DNA of 10,076 nt from Conidiobolus incongruus B7586 (GCA_000697335.1 JNEM01010045.1:1-10076); one strand, 5' to 3'; positions 1 to 9,600 are shown, numbered from the stretch's first letter. Program-made: numbers and translations. The notes: a model not told the origin generated them from the sequence alone.

Positions 1-540
1 AAAATAAAACAAAATATTAAGTTAAATTAATATAATCATTTTCATAAATTATAACAAATAAATATTTATTTTATAAATAAATATTTAATATTATAAAATA
101 TTATAATAATATACAATCTTTTTATTTATTTTTTAAATATAAATTAATTAATAATAAGTTTAATATTATTTTTTAAATAAATAATTCTTAATAAGTATTT
201 TTATCATAAAATAAAATTACATATCATTATGAATAATAAATATAAAATATAAAATATATAAAACTAAACTTGTAAAAGATTTTCTATAAAAAAACCAAAA
301 AAGCTATCTTATCTAGTATATTCATTAGATTATAACTTATTTAATTATAATTATTTTGGGTAATTAACAAAATTCCTGTAAATAAAAATGATTTGGGAAA
401 TATTAAATTTTAGTCTTTAGTAAAAAACTGCTTTTTTAGATGTTGGAAGCTTGTTAAAAATATGACTAAGAGTTATTAATAATAAAAAAGAGTATTAATT
501 TTATATGTATTAATTTTTATAAGTCATATATTAAAATTAT
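1..540 (+). repeat. Left arm of a diverged inverted repeat (AT-rich)
   Basis: The reverse complement of this stretch aligns with about 3700-4250. The best-preserved core is about 290-480 against about 3770-3975. Shared words, read in the orientation of the right copy, include AAAGACTAAAATTT, AAAATAATTATAATTA and GAATATACTAGAT. Outside the core the match continues with small gaps (TTATTATTAATTAATTT is shared near 130-150) to the left edge of the window, so the copy may begin outside it. Identity is clearly imperfect and I estimate roughly 70%. No coding frame is visible. It may be a non-coding part of a mobile element or one terminal inverted repeat of a larger element; the family is not recognised. 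The inner boundary is approximate because the sequence is nearly pure AT. Confidence 0.6.
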
Positions 541-766
541 TATTTATTTTTAATTTTAAAATTATGCCATTACTTAATTTCTATACTAACAAATTATTAT
601 TTTTAAAAATATGAAGTTATGGTAATATATGAGTTCATAAGTAATCTTTAGTAATTAATATATTTTTTCCTCTATAATTTAAAATATTGATAAATATCTA
701 TAATAATTTAATAATAATAACTTGAATATTTTTGATAATAAAATATTATTTTAGGTTTTTAATGTT
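541..766. other. AT-rich spacer downstream of the phosphatase gene
   Basis: This is non-coding sequence between the inverted-repeat arm and the phosphatase stop codon, and it presumably includes the 3' untranslated region. Read on the minus strand it has AT-rich stretches such as AATATT and AATAAT just after the stop, but I see no clean AATAAA signal. No gene, RNA or recognisable element is visible. Confidence 0.5.
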
Positions 767-2012
767 TTAAATATTTAAATGCCCTACACTTTCAATAACA
801 TAATGAGGTATAATTTGAGTTTCTTTAGATAATAGACTTTCACTTGTCTGACCTATAATAGTTTAAGTTTAATTATATAGTAAAAGAACAGAATAAATGT
901 TTTGACCTGATAAAACTAACAAAGTATCTAAGCCTCCGTTTAATCCAAATTGAATATCTGTATCTAATCTACATATTATCAATATATAAATAGTTTTTTA
1001 ATAAAAATGTTAGTCATGAATTACCTATCACCAACCATACAAGTTCTAGCCAAATTCAAATTATAGAGTTCCTTAATACTTTCCAAAGCACTCAAATTCG
1101 GCTTTCCGACCACTGTTGGTCTACGCTTTGCGGAATGAATCAAAGGAGCAATGATGGATCCAGTCCCTGGGTAGAATGTGCCATTTACAGAGTCCGTAGG
1201 ATCGTCGTTCGCGGCAAGGAAGTGAATATGGGGCTCTTGAACGAGGAGTTGGTACCCGTGACAGTATTTGGGATAATTTATGGTGCGATCCATACCAATG
1301 ACTAGAGCTCCTACCTATAGGATGTCAGTTGAATTAGTTTGATGTAGTGTATAGATTGTTTTACATCTGGATTTGGGCCCAGTTGAGCTAAAGCTTCGTC
1401 ATCAACGGGATGATTATCCTAGCTCCAATGTTAATAAATTGTAAATATCGAAGAATTCAACTTACATCCAAAGAATAGTGATCAATGCCCAAAGCTGTCA
1501 ACTCCTCCTTAATCCCATCCATACCAATTACAAACACCTTCTTATCCCTAGGTAATTCCAGCACATTTTTTAAATACACTGCAAGTAGATAGCTGGAACT
1601 AAAAAATTCTTCCTAACCCAGTATTATAATATCTCTTTATACATTTATATTATATCCTTACTTTTGAAATATTGATTCCAATCTCCCTAAATTTGGTCAC
1701 GTAAGTATCCCTCGATTTAGTAGCGTTATTGGTTATGAATAAACATTTCTTATTCACTATTAAAATTAATACTAAATTGTAATTTTAATTGAAGGATATT
1801 TACATGTATTTCTCAACCAATTTATAGTCTCTGGCACTCTATTGATAGGATTGTTACCGGACCAAATAACACCTACATTGGATTAGTATAATATAATATA
1901 ATATATTAATAATATCCGATATACCATCGCAGTCGAATAAAAACGTATCGTAATTATCCAAAAACTGTTTAACGGTGTCTGAATTGTTTAATTTTTGAGT
2001 AATTTTAGTCAT
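767..2012 (-). CDS. HAD phosphatase, PHO13 / 4-nitrophenylphosphatase / phosphoglycolate phosphatase type (8 exons)
   Basis: This is a soluble Mg-dependent phosphatase that forms a phospho-aspartate intermediate. Known relatives (yeast Pho13, mammalian PGP) hydrolyse 4-nitrophenyl phosphate in vitro and 2-phosphoglycolate or similar side-product metabolites in the cell. I read the exons as 2012-1925, 1872-1804, 1756-1662, 1612-1466, 1418-1365, 1314-1025, 968-907 and 852-767. They total 891 nt, or 296 aa plus TAA, close to the usual ~310. All seven introns are GT-AG, 47-56 nt long. HAD motif I is FLFDCDGVIW, with catalytic D27 and D29; intron 1 splits the following Gly codon. Motif II is LFITNNATKSR (T61), motif III is VVGKPN (K222), and motif IV is MVGDRLDTDI (D247, D252). 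The middle part fits a C2 cap, including FYPGTGSII. The C-terminus GGLDTLLVLSG matches the family. The start is the first ATG, ahead of a conserved YDTFLFD run. No signal peptide or membrane segment is visible. The last intron has an unusual donor, GTCAAA. The exact physiological substrate cannot be read from sequence. Confidence 0.92.
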
Positions 2013-2025
2013 TTTTTTTCAAATT

Positions 2026-2036
2026 GTCGACGTCAC
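2026..2036 (-). promoter_or_regulatory. CRE/ATF-like site just upstream of the phosphatase start
   Basis: On the minus strand GTGACGTCGAC lies about 14-24 bp before the ATG. It contains TGACGTCG, one base from the bZIP (CREB/ATF) consensus TGACGTCA, and overlaps two palindromes, GACGTC and GTCGAC. It is a conspicuous GC-containing patch in otherwise almost pure AT sequence. It could act as a transcription factor site or lie within the 5' leader. Function is inferred from the motif alone. Confidence 0.25.
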
Positions 2037-2500
2037 GAATTATTTAGGATTGAATGAAATTAAATATGAAATTCGAATTTACTAAAAATGTTGGGATATT
2101 AGAATATAAATTTATTAATATTTGTTTATATATTTTTAAGATAAATTATATTAAATAGTTTATCATTATAAGTAATAATATATTTCAAAACTTGGAGCAT
2201 CATTAAACATTATATAAATAAATTATAATATTAATGATTAATTAATTCAATTATGACTTGTGTTTTATAATTGAATATATTTAATGATTTCCTTAAATTT
2301 AATACAATTAATTCTTGTATTAAGTTCAAACACCAAAAATTTTGAAATGACTATTAATTTTTTTTTTGAAATTTATTAAATATGTTTAAACTACTTCATT
2401 ATAAGGAATTATCAAATTATTGATATTATTATTATTATTAAATAAGTTTTGCCTTATTAATTATATTAATTTATTCTTGAAGTTTGTGAAAAACTTTAAG
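2037..2500. other. AT-rich upstream region of the phosphatase gene
   Basis: There is no gene here. It probably carries the phosphatase promoter, since transcription runs leftward from about 2040. It contains a short (ATT)5 run at 2425-2440 and poly-T or poly-A tracts. I see no recognisable core promoter element that can be distinguished from the background. Confidence 0.4.
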
Positions 2501-3600
2501 ACAGCATAATATTAATCTTAAGAAAGATCTTAATCTCAATTTTTTATATCCAAGTGCAGGCTTTAATCAATATTTTGAAAAAATTAAATATAATTATTAA
2601 TGGGCCTCAAAATACTTGAATGAAAACATACATAATTGTTGTATTGGTGAATCATTGATAAATTTTATCAAAGGACTTTATCATATTTTATTTTTTCAAA
2701 TAAACTTGGTAACAAAAGCTATTCCGATTTGAGGAAAATATATGAAAAAAGGTTCTCCCTCTTTTCGCAACATTTATTATTGGATTAATGTGTTTAATAA
2801 AGGGCATTACTTTATCAAATATGAGCCTAAAGTTAATTGTTAAAGGTCAATCATTGTTAAAAAAGTATTAACAAAGTTCAAAGATAGAGAAAAATTATAT
2901 TTCTTGTTAAAGGATATATTAACAGATCACATATTAATTAAAGATCTGTTCTTTAGCTTTGAAAAGGTTTATAATGAAAGTTAAAAAATATTTAGAATAA
3001 GTGTTTTATATATTACAAGCTTTTGTAAAAAAGAAAAAGTAAATATAAGTCAAAATCTCAATATTTATAAACCAGGTATTTGGCTATTGATATAAATTAT
3101 TTCTATTGAAAACTGATTTTTATTGATTACACCATCATTATATTAAATACTAACAGTATGGATTAATTTCAATATTTCAGTCCTAAATTTTTCTAAACAC
3201 AAATGATTCAATAATACCTTATAATCATTGGTATAGATTTTAAAAGTGTTTGCTTTAAACCATTATTACCACATGGAATTATCATAAATAGTATATTATG
3301 TAACACCTTAAAAAACATAACAATATGGTGTTTATTTTAGTGGATCCAAAGGTCATTAATCATTGATATGCCAAACCTTATAAGTTAAACATTTCAAAGA
3401 TATTATCAAATCAAAGTTATAGGTTTAATTGCCACATCCATCAGACTCCTTGAATATGATCCCTTGTGATTTTAAGGGTAATGGGTTATTAAAAAACTTG
3501 TATGCTAGGAACTAATTTAAAAATTTTAATGGTATTAATTAGAGCAATTAAACTTTTTAACAAGGGTTTTTAATAAGGTTAAGGAATTTCAATAAGTTTG
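2501..3600. other. Unidentified block, less AT-rich, possibly a decayed insertion
   Basis: This stretch has noticeably more G and C than its flanks, for example around 2750-2775 and 3430-3480. Short stretches look as if they once coded, but no frame is long, no start is convincing, and I recognise no protein family on either strand. Small features include a perfect inverted repeat with 8-bp arms and a 1-bp loop at 2655-2671 (TTGATAAA / TTTATCAA), and weak complementary arms AACACC / GGTGTT around 3302-3334. It lies between the two inverted-repeat arms. It could be an old transposon body, a lost gene, or simply unannotated spacer. Confidence 0.3.
2655..2671. repeat. Short perfect inverted repeat (8-bp arms)
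   Basis: TTGATAAA, one base, then TTTATCAA. This makes a small hairpin or dyad within the unidentified block. Such dyads occur by chance fairly often in AT-rich DNA, so no function is claimed. Confidence 0.35.
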
Positions 3601-3699
3601 AAAATAAATTATATCAAATAGAAAATTTTTTTGAATAATTATGTTTTTTATTATTACTTTGTAATTTAAATAATAGGAATTTTTTGTGATTGAAAAAAA

Positions 3700-4250
3700 T
3701 AAACATTTTAATAAATAAAAAGTAAAAATAAATATATAATATAAAATTATTAATTTCTTTTATTTCTAATAACTTTTTGCTATACTTTTAGCAAAGATCT
3801 AACACTTAAAAAATAGTTTTTTTATTAAAGACTAAAATTTGATGTTTTACAAACCAATTAAATTTCCCTGTAGAAATTTTCTTTTTTATAAGCTAGTTTT
3901 TTAATTACTTAAAATAATTATAATTATATAAGTTATAATTTAAAGAATATACTAGATGTAGTAGTTTTTTCTAGTTATTTTTAATTAGAAAGTTTTTTAC
4001 AATTTTAAATTTATATATTTTATAATTATCATGTGAAATAATAAGTTTTCTTAAATTATATTGAGAATACTAATTAAAAATACTTTTATTTAAAAAAATA
4101 TAAAGTTTATTATTAATTAATTTTCCTTTAAGAATAAAATAAGAATAGTAATGCTATTATAATTTATTATAATAATTAACATTTGTTTATTAATAAAGTA
4201 TTTATTTAAAAGAATTTATAAAAAAGGTTGATTTAATTTAATTTAACACT
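3700..4250 (-). repeat. Right arm of the diverged inverted repeat (AT-rich)
   Basis: This is the inverted partner of 1-540. The core 3770-3975 matches the reverse complement of about 290-480. The shared order is an AGTTTTTT tract, AAAGACTAAAATTT, an AATTTT block, AAAATAATTATAATTA, AAGTTATAAT, GAATATACTAGAT and a T-tract. This copy carries about 15 extra bases at about 3882-3897 (around TATAAGCTAG) that the left copy lacks. The similarity continues rightward (TTATTATTAATTAATTT near 4107) to at least 4250, where the left copy leaves the window. There is no coding content, and both ends are uncertain by tens of bases. Confidence 0.6.
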
Positions 4251-4828
4251 TTAATTTATATTTTAATAAAAGATTATATAAAAGAATTTAAGATTTATTA
4301 ATTATAATAATTTATTGTAAAAACTTTAGTTTCTAGTTATACCTTAATAAGTTTTATTTAACAATAGTTACTCTAGCTTTTTTTAAACTTTAATTAAATT
4401 ATAAGGTATTTATTTTATATTTTTATTAATTAGTTTTAATTTAAACTTTAATATATATAAAATACTTGTGTAACTAATATTAAAGTATTTTGATAATTCT
4501 TTAACTAAAATAAAAAAGTATTTTTCTAATATAATTTTTTATTTTATTAACAATTAAAAAAATAATAGATAAAATTAATCTTTTAGATTTTAATAAGTTT
4601 TAGGTAGTTTTTTTAACTTTAAAATAATTTACCTAGTAATAAATTGTTGATTTAAATAATACTTTATTATTAAAAGCTGTTTATAAATTTTAAATGATTT
4701 TAAAAGGTTTGTGGTTAAGTTTTACTAATACTAAAATAAAAAACTTTTGATGGTTATTATTTAATTTAAGTATAATTAAATTAAACAACCAATTTTAAAA
4801 AATTAATTTTTTAATCAAAAAAATTATT

Positions 4829-4842
4829 ATATATATATATAT
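4829..4842. repeat. (AT)7 microsatellite
   Basis: An uninterrupted AT dinucleotide run of seven units in the AT-rich desert. It is likely length-variable between strains and has no other meaning that I can see. Confidence 0.8.
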
Positions 4843-5055
4843 AATTTAAAACTATTTATTTTCTTATTTGCTTTGTATATATTTTTTTATTTGAAACTAA
4901 TAATATGTTTGAAAAATCAGAAATTAAAAAATTTCCTATTTCTTCAATTCTATAGTATTAATATTTATTACATTTATTTTAAAATTTAATTTTATTTGAA
5001 TCTATTTCACAATCAAAACTTAAAATATTATGAAGTAGATATAACCAAAAACTAA

Positions 5056-5061
5056 TTTATT
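5056..5061 (-). terminator. Candidate poly(A) signal for COPA
   Basis: On the minus strand this is AATAAA, about 130 nt past the COPA stop codon. That is a normal spacing for a fungal 3' untranslated region. AATAAA arises easily by chance in such AT-rich DNA, so it is only a candidate. Confidence 0.3.
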
Positions 5062-5188
5062 TTTCATATATTATCTTTATACTAAACCATATTAATTATT
5101 AAAATTAATACAAAATAATACTTCATAAGTGAATGGATTGTAAATTAAAAAGTTTTAATAATGATTAAAATCAATTATATTTTGAAAA

Positions 5189-8100
5189 TTAAATCACTCT
5201 CAAGCCAGTGCCGTTAGAGCCAATCTGACTAAGTTGACAGATAGTACAGAGTTGATCCTGGAATTCGGGTAGGTAAGATGCTTTGCAATAGCCACACTGG
5301 ACAGAAGGAGATCCCTGGTAGATGGGGACCAAAGATTTGGCACACACCACGAAGGGGTTGTATTGATCGTAGTTGATTGCCACCTCGTCTCTGGGAGTGC
5401 GTTCCGACACCTGTTGAATTTGCTTGGCTTGCGTCGAAAGCTTGGGATTGGGTCCCAATTCGAGTAGTCGGCGGGAGAACAGGGAGGCTGTGACGAAATT
5501 CTTATTCTTGAAGTTAAGAGTCATGGCTAAGTTGATTGTGATAATGGAGTGTTTAGGGTCGAGTTGGCAATGGGTGAAGTAAGCCGCAAGCTCGAGAGCA
5601 CGCTTGAGTCCTTCGGGGTCGGAGGTGGGTGTTTCACGACGGGCTCTGTCAATGGTCAAACCAAGGATATATTCTCTACAGATTTCAATCATTTGTTGGA
5701 CTTCCTCGGCATCGGAACTATTTTCAGCTACCAAGAGAGGAATGGAATGAAGTAGATTTAAGAAAGTTTCAGTGGCTTCAACGGGTTTGTTAGCGTTAAA
5801 GAGACGATATCCTTCTTTGAGTTTAGCTAGAAGGGCTTGGAAGTTATTGACATTGATGGGACGCATTTGTGATCTGTTAGTTTCTTCAGGATTGCGACGA
5901 AGTGGGAAAGTTTGAGATGGAAGAGATGAGTTAGATATTAAGTAGGATTGAGAGGCTTGGTATAAGCTTAAGAACAGAGGTTTCAAAGGAGCAAAGTTAA
6001 CAACACCAATTTGACGATTCAAAAGCTGCATAGCAGTTTCGAAAGAGCCAGCGGTAACATGATCAGCGGGGAGAGGAGAGTTACGAACCCAAATTTCGAG
6101 AGGATTGGCTTCACTGCTAGGCATTGTGAATCCGGTGCTTTGGAGACCACTGACAAGTTCACGATCGATATCTTCATCAATTTGAAGCTCGGGATCCATA
6201 CCCCAACCTCCAGCATCTTCTTCATCCTCTTCATCACCATAAAGGTTATCTTCGGCATCAAATGTACCAGATCCAATATTGGCATCATTAAGAGCATCAT
6301 CACCATCACCCCAAGCACCAGTGGCATCTTCGCCGTCTTCATCATCATCAAATTGAGTATGCTTAGCGTTATTGGCTTCGTAAGAGGCAAAGAATCTATC
6401 AAAGACACTCTTGGATACGTTAAGTAAGGGCCAATTACCGTGAGGTTCGCTTGAAATAGGAGCAAGGGGCTTCAAGGGACCTGAAGTAGTAGGAAGTTTG
6501 GCCAAAACTTCGGGAGAGATTTCACAAGCTTCAGCAATAGCTTGAGCTTCGTCATCTAAGCCATGGTTTTTGGCAGTTAAATAAGCCAAAACATCTAAAT
6601 AAATGAATTAACATACAAAAATAGCAAGTTAAACTATAATGAGTATTACATTTGCCAGAAGCCTTCAAAACTTTGATCTGTTCGGTAGCATCATCGATCA
6701 AAAGAGAGGTTTGGTAAAGGGAGGCATAGTCACCGCGTAAATCAGCAATTTTTTGCATTTTCTTAACCTTTTCTAGATCACCAGTAATGAAGTATAAGAA
6801 AGTTAATTTATCCAAATTCTTAACACGTTGGTGGCACACTTCAACAACCTATATAAAAATAGTGTTATATAATTGATATTAGAGGAGAAAATATTAATAA
6901 TTACCTGGACATTACCATGGTCAAGAGCGTGAGCAGCTAACTTAATCCAACATCCATCATCGTTCAATTCTTTAGCTGAGCTCAAAGCAGCTTCAATATT
7001 ACCGCATTCTAAAGCCAATTCAAAGCGGGTACGTTCATCCTTAATGAAATGGAGAGCAATTTCAGAGTATCCCTTTTTGCGCAAATAAGCAATGATAGAT
7101 TGTCCAACCAAGTTGGAGTGCTTGATGGCGTGAAGAACTTTATCATATTCGTGATTGATGAGAGCAAGTTTGAACTTATATTCAGCAGGATCGATAGGTA
7201 AAATCTGGGGCTGGGCTTCACGATCAAGATAGTGAACTTTGGTGCCTTGAACTCTAGTAAGGTAGATGGGTTGATCCAGAAGTACAGATAATGCCGGAAT
7301 CGCCTTGAGGTAAAACGTATTTAAGGTGATTCAAAGTAGTGAATAAAAATACACCTACAGGGTCCCAAGCACCTCCCTTGACACGAATGGTTTCATGTAT
7401 TTGGCATAACTGAGTTAGATTCTTAGTGGCCAAAGTAACCAAGTGCTTACTTAATAAAGCGACATTGTTGCCATCAGGTGACCAAACAGCATATTTGACA
7501 TTGGAAACATTAATGGTAGCAACATCTTTACGTTGTTGGACATCAAATAAAGTGACTTGAGTGGGAGATACGAGAAGCAAATTACCACCAGGAGCCGACA
7601 AGATATCTGTGACAGGATTAGGAAGCTTAATTTGTTTAATAGGTTTTGAGTCTAAGTCTCTAATTTCTAATTGTTGAGATTCAACATCCAAAACAGCAAA
7701 TCTATTTCTACCGGTGAAAAGAGCAGCATTTCCTGAGCCCTTGATAGCTGTTCCAGGTTCATCAGAGCGGTTGGAATTGCGATAAAGTTCAAAAGTACCA
7801 CCTGAATCAGATTGGAAAGTCAGTAAAGTGGTATTGTCAACAGGGTTGAAAGATAGAGTTCTAGGAAGTTGAGAATAAGCGCCGCCTTGACGACGAATAG
7901 TGATGAGGGGATTATCACTCTTAGCACCAAAATCTTGAATTCTAACATGGTTTTGACGGACATATAAGAGAACATTTTGAGAAGGACTGAGGGCCATAGC
8001 TGGTCTTTCTCTATCCAATTTGAAGATAACTAAACCAGAATCATGACCAGCTGCAAACAGATTGAGTTCAGGATGAGCAGCAAGTACCCAAAATCGATCG

Positions 8101-9138
8101 CTTTCCCTACGGAAGGTTTGGATCAAGGTACGCTTGGACATATCCCAAACGCGAATAGTTTTATCTTCACTGTTTGATAACATTAATTCATGTCTAGGAT
8201 GGAATAAAACACATGAAACATTGTTGTAATGCCCACGGCAGGTATCGACTTCCCAAGCCTTGTTGTCATTCATTCTCCAAACCTTAACTTGACGATCATC
8301 ACCACCAGATATGAGGAGAGGTAAAGTAGGATGGAAATCAACCCAATTGATACCCTTAGTGTGACCTTCTAATACAAATTTCACAGAAACATCAGTGTTA
8401 CCGAATACATCAGCGGAAGGAGCAAGAGATCTGAGCGCCTCTTCCTCGGTGTTTCTAGGAGTATAAGAATAATTCTTTTTTCTGAGTTCAGAAATATCCC
8501 AAACACGAATAGTAAGATCTAAACAAGCTGAAGCGATTAAATCTTCAGTGGGATGGAATCTAGCGCACATAACATAGTGGTTATGACCGGTTAATACTGA
8601 GATACAGTTACGAGATTGCCAATTCCAAATTCTGATTGTTTGATCGTCAGAAGCACTCATAATCCAGGGATATTCGTGATGAAATACCACAGTACGAATA
8701 TAATCAACGTGACCTGTAAGTGTGAATAAGCAGCGACGAGTTTTGATGTTCCAAACTTTAATTTTTCTATCATCACCTCCGGATACAAAAATATCTTGAG
8801 TAGGATGGAAAGCAATACCACGAACAGGACCTGATTAAATAAATAATGTTAAATATAATTCTGAAGTAAAATATTAAATACATCATCTACCTTCATGCTC
8901 ATCAAAACGCTCTAAAAGGGTACCCATTCTATAATCCCAAAGTTGGATAGAACCATTATGAAGGGATGAAAGTACCCAAGGTCTTTTAGGATGGAAAGCA
9001 ATACCCTTGACACGATTGCTTTTCGATTCAAACTAGTAAAAAATAACGAGTTAATGTCAGTTCAAAAATAAGGGATATAAAAGCAATATATAAATAAATA
9101 GATATTGATTGAATACTAACCTTCGTTAACATCTTCAT
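5189..9138 (-). CDS. COPA: COPI coatomer subunit alpha (5 exons; one-base frame break near 7280)
   Basis: Alpha-COP is the largest scaffold subunit of the coatomer, which coats Golgi-to-ER and intra-Golgi vesicles. Its N-terminal beta-propeller binds dilysine cargo tails. I read the exons as 9138-9121, 9032-8891, 8830-6905, 6848-6650 and 6594-5189; introns are GT-AG of 88, 60, 56 and 55 nt. Discounting one extra base, this gives 1229 aa (human 1224). Seven WD40 blades fill the first ~330 residues, with blade ends QLWDY, KVWN, RIWNW, RVWDI, KVWRM, RVWDM and a last blade near FAAGHDSG. Next come the WD-associated and helical regions ([27 protein letters not shown]), a very acidic linker (about 844-905), and the C-terminal COPI domain. 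The tail has a CxxC-x12-CxxC pair (C1195, C1198, C1211, C1214), as in plant and fungal homologues. The first ATG is chosen because fungal homologues begin M-x-MLTKFESKS; a second in-frame ATG lies two codons on. At about 7279-7281 one extra base shifts the frame between GDSGII and [10 protein letters not shown]. Confidence 0.95.
7279..7281 (-). other. COPA: Single-base insertion breaking the COPA frame
   Basis: Upstream, the frame reads [18 protein letters not shown] then GDSGII, which matches alpha-COP. Directly after it the same frame runs into a TAG within about 15 codons. Conserved sequence ([14 protein letters not shown], then HYLDRE) continues in the next frame. Removing one T of the CTT at 7282-7280 (minus strand) gives [15 protein letters not shown], in line with GIIRTLDLPIYVTRV of animals. 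The summed exon length of 3691 nt becomes divisible by three after removing one base. The cause may be an assembly error, a real allele, or recoding. Confidence 0.85.
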
Positions 9139-9600
9139 CTTGAATAATTAAAATGAATAGGATAATTGAAATGTAGAATCTGTTGGAGAAATTGATAAAG
9201 TATTATTTATTAATTGATTATAAAAATAAAACACTATTAATAATTGAATCCAATACTAATATATATTTTAAATTTTATAGGTTGATAGTTGATTAATCTT
9301 TTGAATATTTAAAGAAACATTCAATGAAATAATTAAGTTAAAAGGTGTTAATGTGATGGATGGTAAATTATAACTTGTGAATTAGACTATGGCAATGATT
9401 TTGTGATGTCAATGGATGATTCTGATTTGGTAATTAGATTCATTTAGCAAATGATTATTAACTTCGTGGTCATTGAATAAATTGAATATAGATGACAAAG
9501 TCCAAATTATCTATTTAATCCCATAAAACTGACTGCTCTTTTCAAATTAAAGCACGAATTATAATATAAAAATTGATTATAAAATTAAAATCATCACAAA
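9139..9600. promoter_or_regulatory. Shared intergenic region of divergent COPA and PEF genes
   Basis: This is a 462-bp gap between two start codons facing away from each other, so it must hold both promoters and both 5' leaders. It is AT-rich but less extreme than the desert and carries scattered G-containing words, such as TGTGATGTCAATGG near 9402. An ATAATATAAA run at 9561-9570 lies only about 30 bp before the PEF start and is more likely leader sequence than a TATA box. No individual site can be assigned with confidence. Confidence 0.6.

Larger units (their letters stand above)
4251..5188. other. Very AT-rich non-coding region downstream of COPA
   Basis: No open frame of note, RNA gene or recognisable element is visible. 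The sequence is dominated by A/T tracts, with an (AT)7 microsatellite at 4829-4842. The part next to 5189 should hold the 3' untranslated region of the coatomer gene. If the inverted repeat is longer than the window shows, its unseen left copy would correspond to part of this region. Confidence 0.45.

Noticed and set aside
1021-1293. Treating the 90-residue frame as a separate small gene
   Set aside because: It is the internal sixth exon of the phosphatase gene; conserved motifs continue in exons on both sides.
767-4250. The phosphatase gene as cargo of a large transposon
   Set aside because: The inverted repeats make this possible, but the gene has seven ordinary short introns, intact catalytic motifs and a normal length, and no transposase is recognised. 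I keep it only as an alternative in the findings.
4370-4470. Possible direct repeat around the two AAACTTTAAT words
   Set aside because: The shared part is short and made of A/T runs; it is expected by chance in this composition.
2037-5188. tRNA, rRNA or CRISPR-like structures in the long gene-free region
   Set aside because: I found no tRNA T-loop pattern such as GGTTCRAATCC on either strand, no rRNA words and no regularly spaced direct repeats.
5549-5755. Open frame of 68 codons on the plus strand inside the last COPA exon
   Set aside because: It is antisense to well-conserved coatomer sequence, has no recognisable domain and no separate promoter; it is a shadow of the COPA codons.
6011-6465. 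Open frames of about 140 codons on both strands over the COPA acidic linker
   Set aside because: They arise from the repetitive GAT/GAA codons of the acidic linker read in other frames. Their isoleucine- or methionine-rich products resemble no family.
7009-7227. Alternative minus-strand frame of 72 codons in COPA
   Set aside because: It is out of frame with the conserved [10 protein letters not shown] region and has no similarity to known proteins.
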